Assembly (NCBI GenBank): GCA_030490835.1 | Contig: CM059975.1 | Span: forward strand, 8,871,579-8,935,578 | Source of the DNA: Annona cherimola | Lineage: Eukaryota; Streptophyta; Magnoliopsida; Magnoliales; Annonaceae | DNA length: 64,000 nucleotides | Direction: 5' to 3' | Shown here: positions 36,404-49,101 of the stretch, one piece after another | Layout of the letters: each line of letters starts with the position of its first letter | How positions within the stretch are numbered: the stretch's first letter is position 1 | Translations under genes and position numbers: made by a program | The notes under the pieces: model-generated | Databases searched by the model: none | Told to the model about the DNA's origin: nothing | Seen by the model: only the letters and a program-made list of their open reading frames with translations

Positions 36404-36409
36404 AATAAA
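36404..36409 (+). terminator. Candidate polyadenylation signal of the P450
   Basis: AATAAA follows a 20-base T run about 127 bp after the stop codon. Plant signals are loose, so this is only a plausible choice. Confidence 0.4.
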
Positions 36410-37980
36410 TAATTTGGATTGAAATCTTTAAGTGTGCTGTATGTGTGTGAAAGTTCAAGTGATAACCAGGTTTATCACATTCATTGTACATGCATCCATG
36501 GCGTCGAGCTATATAGACTAGGGAGCATGCATGCATATGATTCATGTATCTTTTCGATAAAATGGAAGGCATGAAAATAGTGGATTTGACGTTTTTCTGT
36601 TTTGTGGATTGTGTAATTTTCTGTAGTAGATTGTTATTATCTCTTACATTTGAGAGTGGTAGGTATGGACGAGCTTGACGGCTGGATGGTCAAATTTTCT
36701 TCCTAATTGTGCATACGTTTCATGGTCTGTGATACTAATAAATTTCATGGTTCATGTTGAACACCTTTAAGGGCATTGATTCTCATGATTCATGAACTGA
36801 TCAGATGCGTGTTTTACTCGGCGAGTGCAGTTGCAATATTCTTTTCATAAATAAGCTAATCCATTACTCGTTTTCATATAGGCTTCATCATTTTCAATTA
36901 AGTTGGATTATATGAACTCGCCTTTAAAATCAACGGGTACAAGGATTCAAGATTCATGCCCTAGGTCTATCAATTTGGATGTAGTTACTCTAGATGATAT
37001 TGAAAGTATATATTATTAAATTTCAATAAAACTAAGAAAAAAATTTAAAATAGGAATAATAATGATAACAAACAAACTTATAAAAAAGTCGTTAATGTTC
37101 AAAGATGCTTAAAGGTTATGTATATAATAAGTTAAAATGCACGTAGGGCCTCAATCATAAAAAAAAATGCACGTAGGCCCCAATTCGCTATTTTCTTTTA
37201 TTTTTTATTATTTTTTTTTGATAACGGGTCTATTCTATACCCACCCTCCTTCAATTTGAGAAAGAGCTATTGCGAGAAGATAAAATGTCTATGTATAGTC
37301 CTTTTAGGAGCAAATATCAAAAATTTCTTTTCAGTGGTCCATCCTCCGATTGGGCGCCATCAGGCTCCACAATCGAACGACAGAATCTCAGTCCTCAACC
37401 ATATGAATTAACTGCATTCACCTGCTAACATTGAAAAGAAAAAAGAAAAAAAGAAAAGAAAAAGAAATCTACATTTACCTGCTTCCCGTTTTCACCGCCA
37501 CGATATTGCAACCGTGCGGTGCTTTTATTAATTGGGGTGAAGAGTCAGGCGCTGCTGGGTGCATTAAACCAGCGTCTGAAGAGTCAAGACTCCATCTTTC
37601 CCCGTCAAAAAAGTTAAGACGTCATTTTCAACCATATAAGCCTATAGTGTTTAGGTGAACCCAAATCTAAATATTTAAATCTAGATTCGGACCGAGATGA
37701 TATTGTTTTCCGTCTTAATTTCAGGATAAAATTCAGGTTACTCTCAAATCAATAAAAGTTAAAACTTATCAATATAATAATAATTTTTTAACATTATTAT
37801 ATTTGCACTGATTCTAAAAGTATTTTTTGATTATGGTAACTTATTTATTTATGATTTGCATATGAATATATTTTTATGACTTATGGTATCTTTAGTTTTA
37901 ATGAAGTTGTTCTTCTAATTAAAAAATTATAAGTACAATGAATGTAATAAATTTACCATTGACAATCAAGGTAAGAAAAA
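36410..37980. other. Intergenic downstream of the P450, no gene seen
   Basis: AT-rich with poly-T and poly-A runs. A 75-codon plus-strand frame near 37431-37658 begins in an A/G-rich low-complexity run and has no recognisable domain. Confidence 0.45.
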
Positions 37981-37983
37981 TAA

Positions 37984-38291
37984 GGGTGTGTTTGGCATTG
38001 CCAAAAACTTGTAAAATCGTGTAAAAGTTTTCATTGACCAGGGAGCCGTCGGAAAAACCCGTCACTTCAGCAACTACATCGTCGTCTGCCGTGCTCTGTC
38101 ATCCCCAGCGTCCTACGGCTGAACATTTTTCGCCGCCAGCATGTACGAGAAGGGTTACTGCGCATTATTTTGTTGCGACGGATTTGCGGGGCAGCGGCAA
38201 CATTTAAAAACCATGGGTGCCGTAGTATGATGCGACATGTTTTAGGGATGAAAATCTGTCACAAGTGTTTTTGGCAATGCCAAACGCACCC
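37984..38291. mobile_element. Harbinger-like MITE with a GC-rich centre (family G)
   Basis: The left end GGGTGTGTTTGGCATTGCCA and the right end, ending in GGCAATGCCAAACGCACCC, are inverted repeats of about 25 bp with one mismatch. Each end is itself partly palindromic (TTTGGCATTGCCAAA). TAA flanks both sides. The central 180 bp (about 38040-38220) are unusually GC-rich for a MITE and unlike any other repeat in the window. Confidence 0.85.
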
Positions 38292-38294
38292 TAA

Positions 38295-40620
38295 ATAGGA
38301 TTATATGAAATCATATTTAAAGTTTAATAAAAGTGAGGCTTATATATCTCATGTAATGATTTGAAAGAGTTGGTATATTTGTAATTATTTTCAAATAAAG
38401 TGATGAGAATGCAACAGATTCAACTTTTATGGATAGATGTCGATGATATTTAGATTTTGGAATAAAAAATTTATAGTTTAATTAGTTTATAATTACATGA
38501 AAGAAATGTTATTGTAATTATAGCTAAAATATTTAATGCACAAATTAATATAATTATTTTAATAAATGAGGAGAAATATCGAGTTTAGATCAGGTTGGAT
38601 TTTGGTAAGGGTTGATGTAAATTCAGATTGAAACAAGGTTTAATTTGAAAAGATCTTTAAAAAAAAATACAAAATTAGTTTTAAAACCGGATCGGGCAGG
38701 TTCAAACAGACCTAGTACCAAGTTGCACACTTAGTTTCATTGTTTCTTCAATGTTCTTTCTCTATCCCCTATTTGAAGAATTTGGATTAAAATAGGTGAG
38801 GTTTTATGGAAAAAAATCTTATATCCATAACGTAGAACTAAGTTTACTCTTGCATTCTTGATAAAAAAAAAAAGGCCTACCCTTATATTTGGATGAGTTT
38901 AGCTTCTATATGACTAAATAAATATGTACATTCACGTAGAAATTATAAAAAATACTTAGATTTATTCACATATATATTAGAATGTATTAATATCTTATAA
39001 AATTATTTATCTACATAGTAATGATGTTTTAGACTATTTTATTATTGAAAATATAATTTTAAAATTAATATTTAGCATTAAGTGCCGGTTTGCTTACATC
39101 TGATTTAAAATTTGAGAGGTTCATACTCTCCAAGTGGGCGTCAGAGCTCCGGAATTTAAGAACAGAATTTCTGCCCTCCACCACACATTAATCACATTCG
39201 CTTGCTTTCTGATCTCACGGACACCACGATAACGAATTTAATTTAAAACGCTATGATCACTTTAACTACATATAATATAAGTTTGATGTCATTTTAACAT
39301 AAATAAAAATACAATAAACAAATTAGTTGCATATTTGATTATACATAGGCCATTGCATTTGAACAAATGTAGCCATTTTTTAAACAAATTATTACATATT
39401 TTGGCTGCATATAACATTATATGCAAGGATTTTGTTTGCCTGAGAATACCATTAAGGGTTAGGCTGCAAACGTGCTTGCTTTAGTTACATTTACTACTAT
39501 TTTCAGTCAAATGTACTTTTTTTCCGCAAGTAAAATTGCATATGACAAATTTTATTCCAGTTAGTGTGCTTTTATAACCGATCTGGCACGAACACGTTCG
39601 GGATCTAGTCCGGTACTCTAGCTCATTTGTGGGTTCTGCCTGGGGTGTTGGTTGGGTCCGAATACTTTATTTTCAAAAAGTTTATCTTACTTTTCTATTA
39701 TACTTTATCATATACATTACCTAGAAGGTTGGTTCTGGTTCTAAATTAGTTTCTACAATAGTTAATGATGAGAAGTGAAAAAAATATTTTTTATGTTTTT
39801 TAAATAATATAAAGCAATACTTATTTATATTTTAGACTTTACAATTTATAAATAATTTTATTTTCTTATTTTTTACATCTATTTTCACATTCTTTGTAGC
39901 CTTGTTATCCATATTAATAATCACATTAATATCATTATTCACATTTATGCTATGATCATCTGTCATTACAAATACAAACCCTATACAATTTATAAAAAAA
40001 ATAAAAAATAAAACCAAACCAATAATAATTTATTAGTGAATGAGAGACAGAAACTATTATATATTTATATATATATATATATATTTATAGTTATTTACCT
40101 ATTATGGTACCTATGTAAGTACCCGTTTAGATTGGTTCTGAGTACCCAGCATGTGTACTCTACCCTTATCCTATTTAAGGGGTTAGTTAATAATTTCTAC
40201 CTTACATACACTCATGGGTAAAATTTTCTACCTTATTCTACCCAATTTAGGATCGAGTCGGTGATACCCTAGTCAAGTTGCATCCCTAATTCTAACTTGC
40301 CGCCCATGAATGTTATCTAGATTTGTATAAGAACCATTTAATAATTTTCTTTATGTATTTACTTTATTCCTTATCTTCCAACTTACATGTTTCATTTCTT
40401 TTCCTTTTCAAATGTTGAAAACAAATCTATTACATGTTTTTATTATGGTAGATATAAATTAAATATATGTTTATTCAAAACAAAAAAATTTCCATAATTA
40501 AAACTCTCAACTCCAATCATTTGTCCGAGTTCAACCCAAATCCAATTCAAATTTTGGAAAAGCCCTCTTGTTAATTTCTACTCTCGTCTGTTTCATGGCC
40601 ATGTGCGGCTTATTTTAAAA
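38295..40620. other. AT-rich intergenic DNA with a family-F core
   Basis: The block at about 38880-39090 matches the family-F core (AATACTTAGATTTATTCACA, AGTAATGATGTTTTAGACTA). A (TA)n run lies at about 40060-40085. No gene. Confidence 0.45.
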
Positions 40621-40626
40621 ATTAAA

Positions 40627-40882
40627 GGTGTGCTTGTATAACCATATAAGTTTTCACTCTTCAATTTTACTTTATTTCTAATTATTTATTCACTTTTTCA
40701 TATAACTAACTACTTTTTAATCATTTTTCCACAGCTACCAATACAACTAATCTATCCATTTCAAATTTATTCTCTTTACTCCTCATCATTACCCTTATTA
40801 TGTCGTATTTTTTATATTATTTCTAAAACTTTCATACAAAAAATTTGCATCAAAAATTTTATTATTTTCCAAACACACACTA
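40627..40882. mobile_element. Family-A MITE
   Basis: The left end GGTGTGCTTGTATAACC and the right end TTTTCCAAACACACAC bracket the family body (CTAATCTATCCATTTCAAAT, CATCATTACCCTTATTATGT). Confidence 0.6.
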
Positions 40883-41339
40883 AATCTTTAAGTTTGTCGA
40901 ATTGAACTTTTGACCTTTGATTTGAATTTTATAACTCTTAAAGATTTTAGGTTATGCAAAAAATGAATTTCGGCATAAAGCTTGTTAAAAACGTGGAGTT
41001 TATGAAAACGTTTGGCAATGTAAAGTGGAAATTAAAAAATCAGCACATATTCTTTCTTTCGTGTGATTTAACCTCTTTAACTACTTTAAATACTCTATTT
41101 TTTTTAATTTTTCCTCTATGTTTCAATTATTTTCTCACTCAATCGATGCTAGTTTTTATTTTTTATTTTTTACTTCTGTTATATTATATTACTTTAAAAA
41201 AAATTAAAAAAAATTCCATTTTCTTACTTTCAATTACCAAAAAGACCTTTTTTTTTTTATCAAACAAACGGACCTTATATTTCACTAGGCAAAAATGCCC
41301 AGAATTGAAATTAGAGTTATTGGCAACCACGGTGTGAAA

Positions 41340-41940
41340 TGATTTTTGCTAAATTTGATGGAGCTTAACAGAGGGATCACGCATGAAAAAATAGACGACG
41401 ATAGTGGGTTATACCAGTCAAGAGAGACGTTGTCAATTGATGAAGACTGACATTGGATTAAAAGACAGTGTTTTGAAAGAGGCTTGTTACTGGTGGATTC
41501 TTCTTCTTCAGCAATAGTGGCTCGCGCGGCAGCAGATCTTGTGCGAGTTTTTGCTATTTTTCAGTAGCAGGTGGAGGGTTTTGCTAATAGTGGCCATTCA
41601 ATGCTGGATTTGCGGAGTTTTCATCGAATTCGAGGAAGATGAAGTGATGCCTAACGAATTTTGTAGATATCTTGAGGAAAATTGGCAGCAATTGTCAGTT
41701 GGCGGATTCCGAATGAAGGTACGGTTGTTAAAGTGGTGAGAAAATCTCACGTCTTTAAGAGGTTGAAGAAGTCCGGGTTTATATGTATATATGGAAATAG
41801 ACTTTTTAATTTCGCTAGTCGTTTTGAGATAGAATTGACCTATTTTCAATATTAATTACACACCTTGAAAGTACATAAAATGACACAAATCTAGCCCAAG
41901 AAGCGAGGGGAAATGTCAAAGTGGTAAGAAAATCCAACAT
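41340..41940. other. Mixed-composition stretch, no gene recognised
   Basis: Short open frames on both strands, the longest 66 and 83 codons. None shows a known motif. Composition is closer to transcribed DNA than to the neighbouring repeats. Confidence 0.35.
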
Positions 41941-41944
41941 CTTA

Positions 41945-42655
41945 ATAGAAAAATGTTAATTGCTTATGGGTGTGTTTGGTAATGAATAAAACTTTTGATG
42001 AAAAGTTTTGGAGAATAAAAGTTGTTAAATGATGTGATATGATAAAGATAATGATGAGTAGTAAAGAGAATAAAGTTAAAATAGATAGGTTAGTTGTGTG
42101 GATAGTTGTGTAGAAATTATTGAAAAGTATGGTGGTAGTATAGGAAAATGTGAAAAAATAATTAAAAAATATGATAGTTGTAGAGAGTGAAAAGTTTTAA
42201 ATTGACTTGACATTTTTTTGTTAATTGCCAAACGCACCCTATATATACATATAGACGATAACTGTAAGTATATATACATATAGACGATAATTGTAAGTAG
42301 CAGTATATTATTGGTGCAAATCTTAATATTTCAATTAAAAAAACTAACAAATAACAATAATTTCTATTGCATCAATTTTAAAAGCTTGACCAATCAAAAA
42401 AAAAAATTAATAGCGAATTCTATAAATAGGTTGTTAACAAGTTATCTGAACAAATTAATTTATTGAAACTACATGAAATAAATCAAAACTAGAAACCTGG
42501 ATGATAGAAAAATATTAATTGCTTATATATATCCACACTAACTGTAAGTAGCAGTATATTTTTGTACAAATCTTAATATTTCAATAAAAAAACTAACAAA
42601 TGACAATAACTTCTATTGCATCAATTTTCAAAGCTTGACCAATAAAAAAAAAAAT
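41945..42655 (+). repeat. Direct duplication, copy 1 interrupted by a MITE, copy 2 uninterrupted
   Basis: Copy 1 (41945-41967 plus 42240-42400) and copy 2 (about 42503-42650) share AATTGCTTATATATA, ACTGTAAGTAGCAGTATAT and TCTATTGCATCAATTTT. Copy 2 lacks the MITE and so shows the site before insertion. A short extra repeat of CATATAGACGATAA lies at 42247-42290. Confidence 0.75.
41968..42239. mobile_element. Family-A Tourist-like MITE with an internal empty-site control
   Basis: Starts GGGTGTGTTTGGTAATGAAT and ends ATTGCCAAACGCACCC, with TAT duplicated on both sides. The empty counterpart at about 42520 reads GCTTATATATATCC, confirming both termini and the 3-bp duplication. Confidence 0.95.
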
Positions 42656-43179
42656 TTAAAGCTGGAACACAAAGTTTATATGTCGGGTTATGCAGGCCAA
42701 ATAAATCATTATACAACTTGTCAGGTCCCTATTTAGTTTATTTAGCTTAAACGGATAATTAGGTTACTAGGTTAGAATCCATTTATAAACCGGTTAAACA
42801 AAGGGGTTAGCACGCTCACTCATTTATGTGGGGGGAAGATGTATATGCTTTGGTGCTCTAGTGGTGCAAAATGTTAGTGCATATGCGGACTTCTTTAAGA
42901 AGGTCAGTTAATTACATCTTCTCTAGAAAGAGCTATGCCGGGACACAAGGGATGGAGCTCTCCGTACCCAAATTACCGTCCATTAGTCAGGAAAGTTATT
43001 TCAAAGCTTCTTAAACCAAACCCCAAAAGAATTAAATTAATTTAGATGAATGTTCGGATGAGAAATTAGTATGATGTGATTCTAGAGCTTACGCCTAATG
43101 CAAGCATAATAAAGAAGTAAACTTCTATATTAGCCCTTGATTAAAAAAAGAAAAAAAATTCTATATAAGCCCATCGTTT

Positions 43180-43700
43180 TTTAGATCTTGATAATTGTCG
43201 CAAATTTTGATACATTTATTTCATTTGACATTATTTGTTAAGTTAGAAAATCTAAATCAAAATATGTACATGACCATATTTGCTCAAATATATATATATA
43301 TATTCATGTATAAATTAAGAAAAATTCTTAAATTCATTTACATATATATTATAATATAATAGTATTTTACAAAACCATTTTATTCATGTAGCAACAATAT
43401 TTTATATGGTTAGGATAATCAAAATACCATTTTAAAATTGATATTTAGCATTAAATCATTTTATTTGATTTTGATGGTATAAATATTCAACTTTAAAATT
43501 GATATTTAGTATTAAACTATTTTATTTCATTGATTTTATACATTTATAGGTAAGGGTCATCCATAATAATGCTAAGCAAATAAAAAGGTTTCTATGATAA
43601 TATAAATTGATCTTAGATACAATAGATTGAGTGAATTTTTCGTTAATCATCAATAGATTAAAAATGAAAAAAGTTATATAGGAAAAGGTTTTCATTGAAC
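43180..43700. mobile_element. Family-F foldback element
   Basis: Contains the core CTTAAATTCATTTACATATA, the phrase TTTAAAATTGATATTTAGCA twice in tandem (about 43432 and 43492), and right-hand sequence ending around GATTGAGTGAATTTTTCG. The stretch 42820-43170 before it has mixed composition and nothing recognisable. Confidence 0.5.
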
Positions 43701-43940
43701 AATTACTAAATAAAAAAAAATCTGGAACACTGGTTACTTCACATTTTAGTTAATCACATGGGGTATTTTAAATACAAGCAGGTTTTTTTTTTTTTTTTTG
43801 ACGCTGTTTGTACCTAAGGTGATTCTTGCGCAACCAGAAAACCTTGAAAGTTATATTCACAAATATCAAAAGCACATGTTAAAAATATTAATATGCAAAC
43901 TTAGAGAACTATTTGCGGAGACAACACGACATCTATATTT

Positions 43941-44286
43941 CGAGTAATGTTGAATGCATTCTGATGTGCAAAATCCTATTTTTTTAATATAATTTTTTTG
44001 AAAATATTTTTATAAAACTGTTAATTTAGGTGTATTTAACTTATGTATTAAGCTTTACTATTTTTGAAAATGTATAAATATATTTTAAATTTTTTTAAAA
44101 ATAAGAGTATTTTAGTCCTTTAAAAATGACTAAACCTCCTCTATTTTAAAAAATAAAAATGTATATACACATCTCCGAAAATTATAAAATTTGGTTAGTA
44201 GATTACACTTAGGTTGACAGTCTTATAAAAAAATTCAATAAAATAGATTAAAAAACAGGTTTTTGCACTATTGAAACATTACTCCT
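43941..44286. mobile_element. Family-C foldback MITE with clear ends
   Basis: The left end GAGTAATGTTGAATGCATTC and the right end CTATTGAAACATTACTCCTG are inverted repeats. Core arms are CTGTTAATTTAGGTGTATTT and ATTACACTTAGGTTGACAGT. Confidence 0.7.
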
Positions 44287-44540
44287 GTGTATAATATATC
44301 ATTGCTATGGGAGCTTGTACTATTACAGGAGGGATGTTCAATTCTTACAGTACCGTTCGGTAACGAATCGCTCGGGGAACCAGGCAATAGCAAATTAACA
44401 AGATGCGCAGCTGACAAATTCGTAAAGGTAAAAGCCAAGCCCAGTCGTTGGGATATGAGGTTGGCTTTTTTCATGAGTACCACGGCCCAAAGTCGTAGGT
44501 GGCTCCTTGCGCGTGTGGCTGTCATTCGTTTTTTGCTATA
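44287..44540. other. Short unique GC-richer island between two foldback elements
   Basis: About 250 bp of near-balanced composition with open frames on both strands (85 codons on minus, longer on plus). No motif is recognisable. It is probably a remnant of host sequence isolated by repeats. Confidence 0.3.
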
Positions 44541-44544
44541 TGAC

Positions 44545-44850
44545 TCTCTCGTTGAAACTGCAATTTTGGATTTTATGCACGGATTGCATGTGTATCAATT
44601 TTTACTATTGGTGAAGATTTTTAAATTTTTAACATTTTTAAAAATCAATTGCATTTTTCGTAATTCGTAAATTGTAAAAATGCCACATATTTTTAAAAAA
44701 ATCAAAAAATATATCTAAAAGTCTCCAAAATTATAGAAATTAATATACATATTAAATATACATAGATTAAAAGTTTTATAAAAAATTTTAAAAATATATT
44801 AAAAATAAATTTTTGCACTTGGATGCACTGGATCAAGACTCGTTAAAATT
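44545..44850. mobile_element. Family-C foldback MITE
   Basis: The right arm is well preserved: AAATATACATAGATTAAAAG and TTTTTGCACTTGGATGCACT. The left arm is present but eroded (TTTTTACTATTGGTGAAGAT). Confidence 0.5.
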
Positions 44851-45597
44851 TCCTCCCATCGTGGAGGTTTATAATTTCTGCTTTGTGACGAGGGTTTAGA
44901 AAAAATTGTGTGTGAAGGTCCTTTATTGTAATATAAGGATGTAATGATATATATATAAAATATCAAAAAAAAAAAAATTCAGAGCAGTTGAGAGCCAAGG
45001 ATAGCTCCCACAGCTTGTGCCAACTGTGTTATGCTCTGTTGGCTTTTGTTAGGCAACTGAGACAATTTTGTTCCGCTGAGAATGAATTAAATTCAAGAAA
45101 ATTTTTCGTTTAAACCATTTAAAATATAAATCTATATTTATATAATTATATTTTCAAAAATCACTTTGATTGGAAATTCATGTGTTATAAGTATTTAACA
45201 TTATTTAAGGGTAAATACGAAACTACTAAAATTTAAAATTAAATATACATTATATAAAATTTTCAAATATGTAAGTGAAAAATCTTATATAAAATAAGAA
45301 ATATGCGTTTGTACAGATCTCCTACTTAACATCATCTATTCTACCGTGCATCAATGCAAATACCAACAAAATGAATTAATGGTACCATTTTGTTTGCGAC
45401 CATCTGAATGATGACGGAAACCTGATTTAACCATCTTCAAATTATCTATTTAATTTTAAATAATCTTAACATTCAAATATAAAAGTATCTAACAAAATCC
45501 TCGTCATGTGTGTAGGAGGTCCGGACTTGGAGTCCGGATTAAAGGAGCTTACCTTTTAAGTGAGAATTTATAAAAATATATACTCGATTTAGACTAA

Positions 45598-45872
45598 GGG
45601 TGTGTTTGTTTGGAGTCAAAATATGTCAACTAAAACTTTTCACTCTCCATGACTATTTTATTTTTTAATTATTTTTTCACATTTTTTTATACAAACTACT
45701 ATACTTTTCAATCATTTCTACACAACTATCTCTACAACTAACCTATCTATTTTAACTTTATTCTCTTTACTTCTCATCATTACTCATATTATATCTTATT
45801 ATTTTATATCCATTTATCAACTTCTATCCCAAAATTTTTCATCAAAAGTTTTACCTCCAACCAAACACACCC
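45598..45872. mobile_element. Family-A Tourist-like MITE
   Basis: Starts GGGTGTGTTTGTTTGGAGTC and ends TCCAACCAAACACACCC, flanked by TAA on both sides (45595-45597 and 45873-45875). Full-length and little decayed. Confidence 0.85.
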
Positions 45873-45939
45873 TAAATTATGATATAAGAAATTTTAAAAA
45901 TAATAAAATAATAAAATCTGTCTCCCAGAAAATAACTTT

Positions 45940-46330
45940 AAAATTGTCAGATGAAGTTATTATTCCAAATGACCATTCGTAGAATATTGTTAGAATATTT
46001 TCAAGGTTTGTATGCCAGAGAGGTTAGAATATTATTATGCTGCGGATGCTATGAACTCATCTATTCGTCTTTAACAAATCAATCCGACCAGATGCAGCAA
46101 TGCCTCCGATTCTCACGAGAACTCGACCGCTGGGCAATCGGAGACGTCCCAATTTCCAAATGCCTGACTTTTCATATACGATGGCTCTCACGCGGTCACG
46201 CGTTCTGCACGCGGCGACGCTTTTCCGCCGACTACTCATCGACAGCGCAGGCGCAGACTCGTTTGGTACGAAAGCGATAAACAAAGGAACAAGCGTACTT
46301 ACGTAACTTACCCGTAAAACGCAATTTATC
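45940..46330. other. GC-rich island, possible truncated first exon
   Basis: At 46181 a plus-strand ATG opens a frame beginning MALTRSRVLHAATLFRRLL, an arginine-rich amphipathic start like those of mitochondrial presequences. It stops after about 41 codons. The minus strand is open too. AT-rich repeats follow on both sides. It may be the broken 5' end of a gene; the product is unknown. Confidence 0.25.
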
Positions 46331-46407
46331 AAAGTTTATATAAAATCTGAACTGTCCATATTAATAGATTAGAAACATTTACTAAATCAGAATATTGCAT
46401 ATTAAGA

Positions 46408-46675
46408 GCATGTTTATTTTTAATAAAAAAATTCAAATTCAAAATTTTTCTTTCTCCGTAACTACTCCACGTCAAATTATTTATTTAAATTTTTCTATAT
46501 AACTATTTTATTTTTTAATTATTTATATATAGTTATCCATACAATTAATCTATATATTTTAACTTTATTCTCTCTAAACATTATCATTATTTATGTCATA
46601 TCTTATTATTTTTTATTAATTTAACAATTTTAACCGTACAAAATTTTTATCTCTTTCCAAACCAAGCCCAAAAAT
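46408..46675. mobile_element. Degenerate family-A MITE
   Basis: GAGCATGTTTATTTTTAATA at the left, CTATATATTTTAACTTTATT in the body and TTTCCAAACCAAGCCC at the right follow the family order. Confidence 0.5.
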
Positions 46676-46929
46676 CGTTCCATGGAAGACAGCAGTTCTC
46701 ACCCAAGAAATTGATCCAACGACAAGCGGCACCCGTCCCACCCCATGTGGTGGATTACCAAACATTGGCCTTGTTTTGTAAAAGCCATGCACCGTCGCGC
46801 ATCTAATCTAAAGTTGAAATGGCGCATCAGATGCCAAAATATGGCAAATTGTACCATTTCCACTGATATGATCCTACATAGGTGGAACCCTATTATTATC
46901 TGAGGAAAGAGATATTCCAATTATCAATT

Positions 46930-47480
46930 TATGTCGGAAAATATGCTGAAATTGTTCTGCAATTCTGTCTTCTGAATCGATTTTTTCCCGTCATTTTCTT
47001 CAGTGCTCCAGTATGTTAGGCCTCACAATGTTAACGGTTTGGATCACTCTTAGCATGCCACGTGTACGGTTAACGAGGACAGAATTCAGCTATATAGCTT
47101 GACGTGAACGTCTGACTTTTGTCAGATAAAGGAAGAGAAGCGAGTAAAACGGTTACACGTGGATGGTAAATGAAAAGCCGTACGCCTTTCTGGAGCATTC
47201 TTTTCGCACGAAAAAAGCGTTTTGACTGGTGGAGCCAGGGAGAGTCGGTGCGGTGGACCCCGTGGTACAGTCTCCGAGCAGCAACCATATTCGGTAGCTC
47301 TTATTTTTATTTTCGCTCAGATGAATAGTTGATATGGTAGATGACCGATATATCAGCCCTTACTTGCACAGCTTTCTCTTCTCTCCCGCCCAAAACCATT
47401 CGTCGAACCATTCACTCTACAGAGAACAGCACCAATCCAATCCCCTGACATCGATCCGAAGGACTCAAGCCGCCGAAATG
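46930..47480 (+). promoter_or_regulatory. Promoter-like fragment with two ACGT boxes and a truncated start
   Basis: Two CACGTG cores in ABRE/G-box contexts occur at 47059-47064 (CCACGTGT) and 47156-47161 (ACACGTGG). A possible TATA element (ATATAT, about 47348) is followed by a C/T-rich leader and an ATG at 47478 in the context GCCGCCGAAATGG. The frame then runs into AT-rich DNA after about five credible codons. It reads like the 5' end of a stress-responsive plant gene cut off from its body, but this is inference. Confidence 0.35.
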
Positions 47481-47559
47481 GATGAAAATGTAATAATGTT
47501 TAATAAAAAAATTGTATTAAAAATTTTAAAATTTATTTTATGAATGAGAAATTTCATAT

Positions 47560-48440
47560 CATGTGTACACTATTAATAAAACATTCGCAGCTAGAATCAT
47601 CTTAAGATGGGGACAAGAGTCATGATCCTGCGATGTGATCTGTCATTTCTCAATGAATATTTATCCAATCTAAGTACACTTCTATTCAATCTCAATACAC
47701 TTTTACACATTTTTAATACAATTTCGTCCAAAATTCTCATACTATTTTCATCTTATCTAAAATCTAAACTAGGAAAAGGATGTTAATTCTCTACGATACC
47801 TCCTCCAATCTACAATATTATGACAATCAATCCGTGTCTACCGATGCCAGCCTTTCATGCCCAGTCAGCAACCTAACTGCAATTGCCCCACCGATCCACA
47901 CGTTCGCCCCACCCATGCGCTGTCATCCCCATCCATCATGATACGAAGGTAACAAATTATAGCATCCAAATTACACTAGTATACCTACCATCGGAAAAAT
48001 AAAATTTGCACTAGCATACCAGGGTATTATTGCGAGTGATCGCGAGTATTATTTCCTACATTGAGAGATCCATGTTTTTTCCCAGCACTAGCAGAATCCG
48101 TACGTATAATGATTCCAGTGATTGGGATAAGATGATAGGACGGGAGATGGGACACAGGGGGTTTGCTGTGTATTTGAAACGAGTGGAAAATAAGATATTT
48201 TTGTATCCCACTCCCATCAGGTCTAATTAAATTTTGACGGCAACGGGCATAGCTGGATTGTTGATCGGTTGGGCGACATGCTTGCCTCAGCGACCGTGCA
48301 AAGTGCAAACTGTCTTTAACCGGTCCATTTGTCCAGGAGTACTGGAATGTTTATTCACAAGTCGTGAAATATGAAATTATTATAGGAAAATATTACAATG
48401 GTTTCGACCCACTTGGCCGTGGCCACCAAATTGAACCTCA
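47560..48440. other. Unique intergenic DNA left of the MULE, no gene recognised
   Basis: Mixed composition with open frames of 66 codons (plus) and 93 codons (minus) around 48030-48300. No known motif in either. Confidence 0.35.
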
Positions 48441-48449
48441 TGCATCATA

Positions 48450-49071
48450 GGATAGTGATTCTCTGCGTCCGGGCTAAGTCCCGCTGACTTCGTCCGCTGC
48501 CCGCACGCCGCACGCACGCCGCCGCGAACGCCGTTGGATTGAGCGGGACGAACGACAGCCGCGCGATGGAAATTTTACTGCGAGGCCCCCGCGAAAAAGT
48601 CCCGCAGAATAATTCAAACAGGTCCCGCTCGATCTCCTCTGCGACCCATCTGCCAGCCTGTGAGGACGCTCGACCCATCTCCTAATCTCTCTCTCTCTCT
48701 CTCTCCCCTTGCAGTCGATCGCCGGCCCTCTCTCTCTCTCCCCCTGCAGTGGACGGCAGCTTCACCGGCCCTCTCTCTCTCTCCCCTTGCAGTCGACCGA
48801 AGCTTTGCCGGCCCTCTCTCTCTCCCCCTGCAGTGGACGGGAGCTCCGCCGGCCCTCTCTCTCCTCCCCCTTCCGTCAACAGCAGCTCCGCCGGCCCTCT
48901 CTCTCTCCCCCTGCCGTCGACAGCAGCTCCGCCTGCCCTCGCTCTCTCCCCCCTGCCGTCGACACTACCTCTGCCGGCCCCCTCTCTCTCCCTCTCCCCA
49001 TTGTCGCCTCTCTCCTCTACGGCCTCTTTGCGCAGGCAATCGGCGGACCTCCCCCCTTCCAGGTTCTGGTC
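48450..49071 (+). repeat. Left terminal inverted repeat of the MULE
   Basis: The outer 220 bp are GC-rich unique sequence. They are followed by an array of degenerate units of the form CCGGCCCTCTCTCTCTCCCC plus TGCAGTGGACGG or TGCCGTCGACAG. Long open frames rich in Leu, Ser and Pro across this array are composition artefacts. Similarity to the right repeat stops after GGTTCTGGTC. Confidence 0.9.
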
Positions 49072-49101
49072 AGACTACTCCAAAGCGTAGTGTCGAATCG
49101 C

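Noticed and set aside
40954..41337. 127-codon plus-strand frame
   Set aside because: Phe/Leu-rich translation of AT- and T-run-rich DNA; no signal or family pattern.
44268..44670. Open frames on both strands between two foldback elements
   Set aside because: No motif, and the frames run into the flanking MITE sequence.
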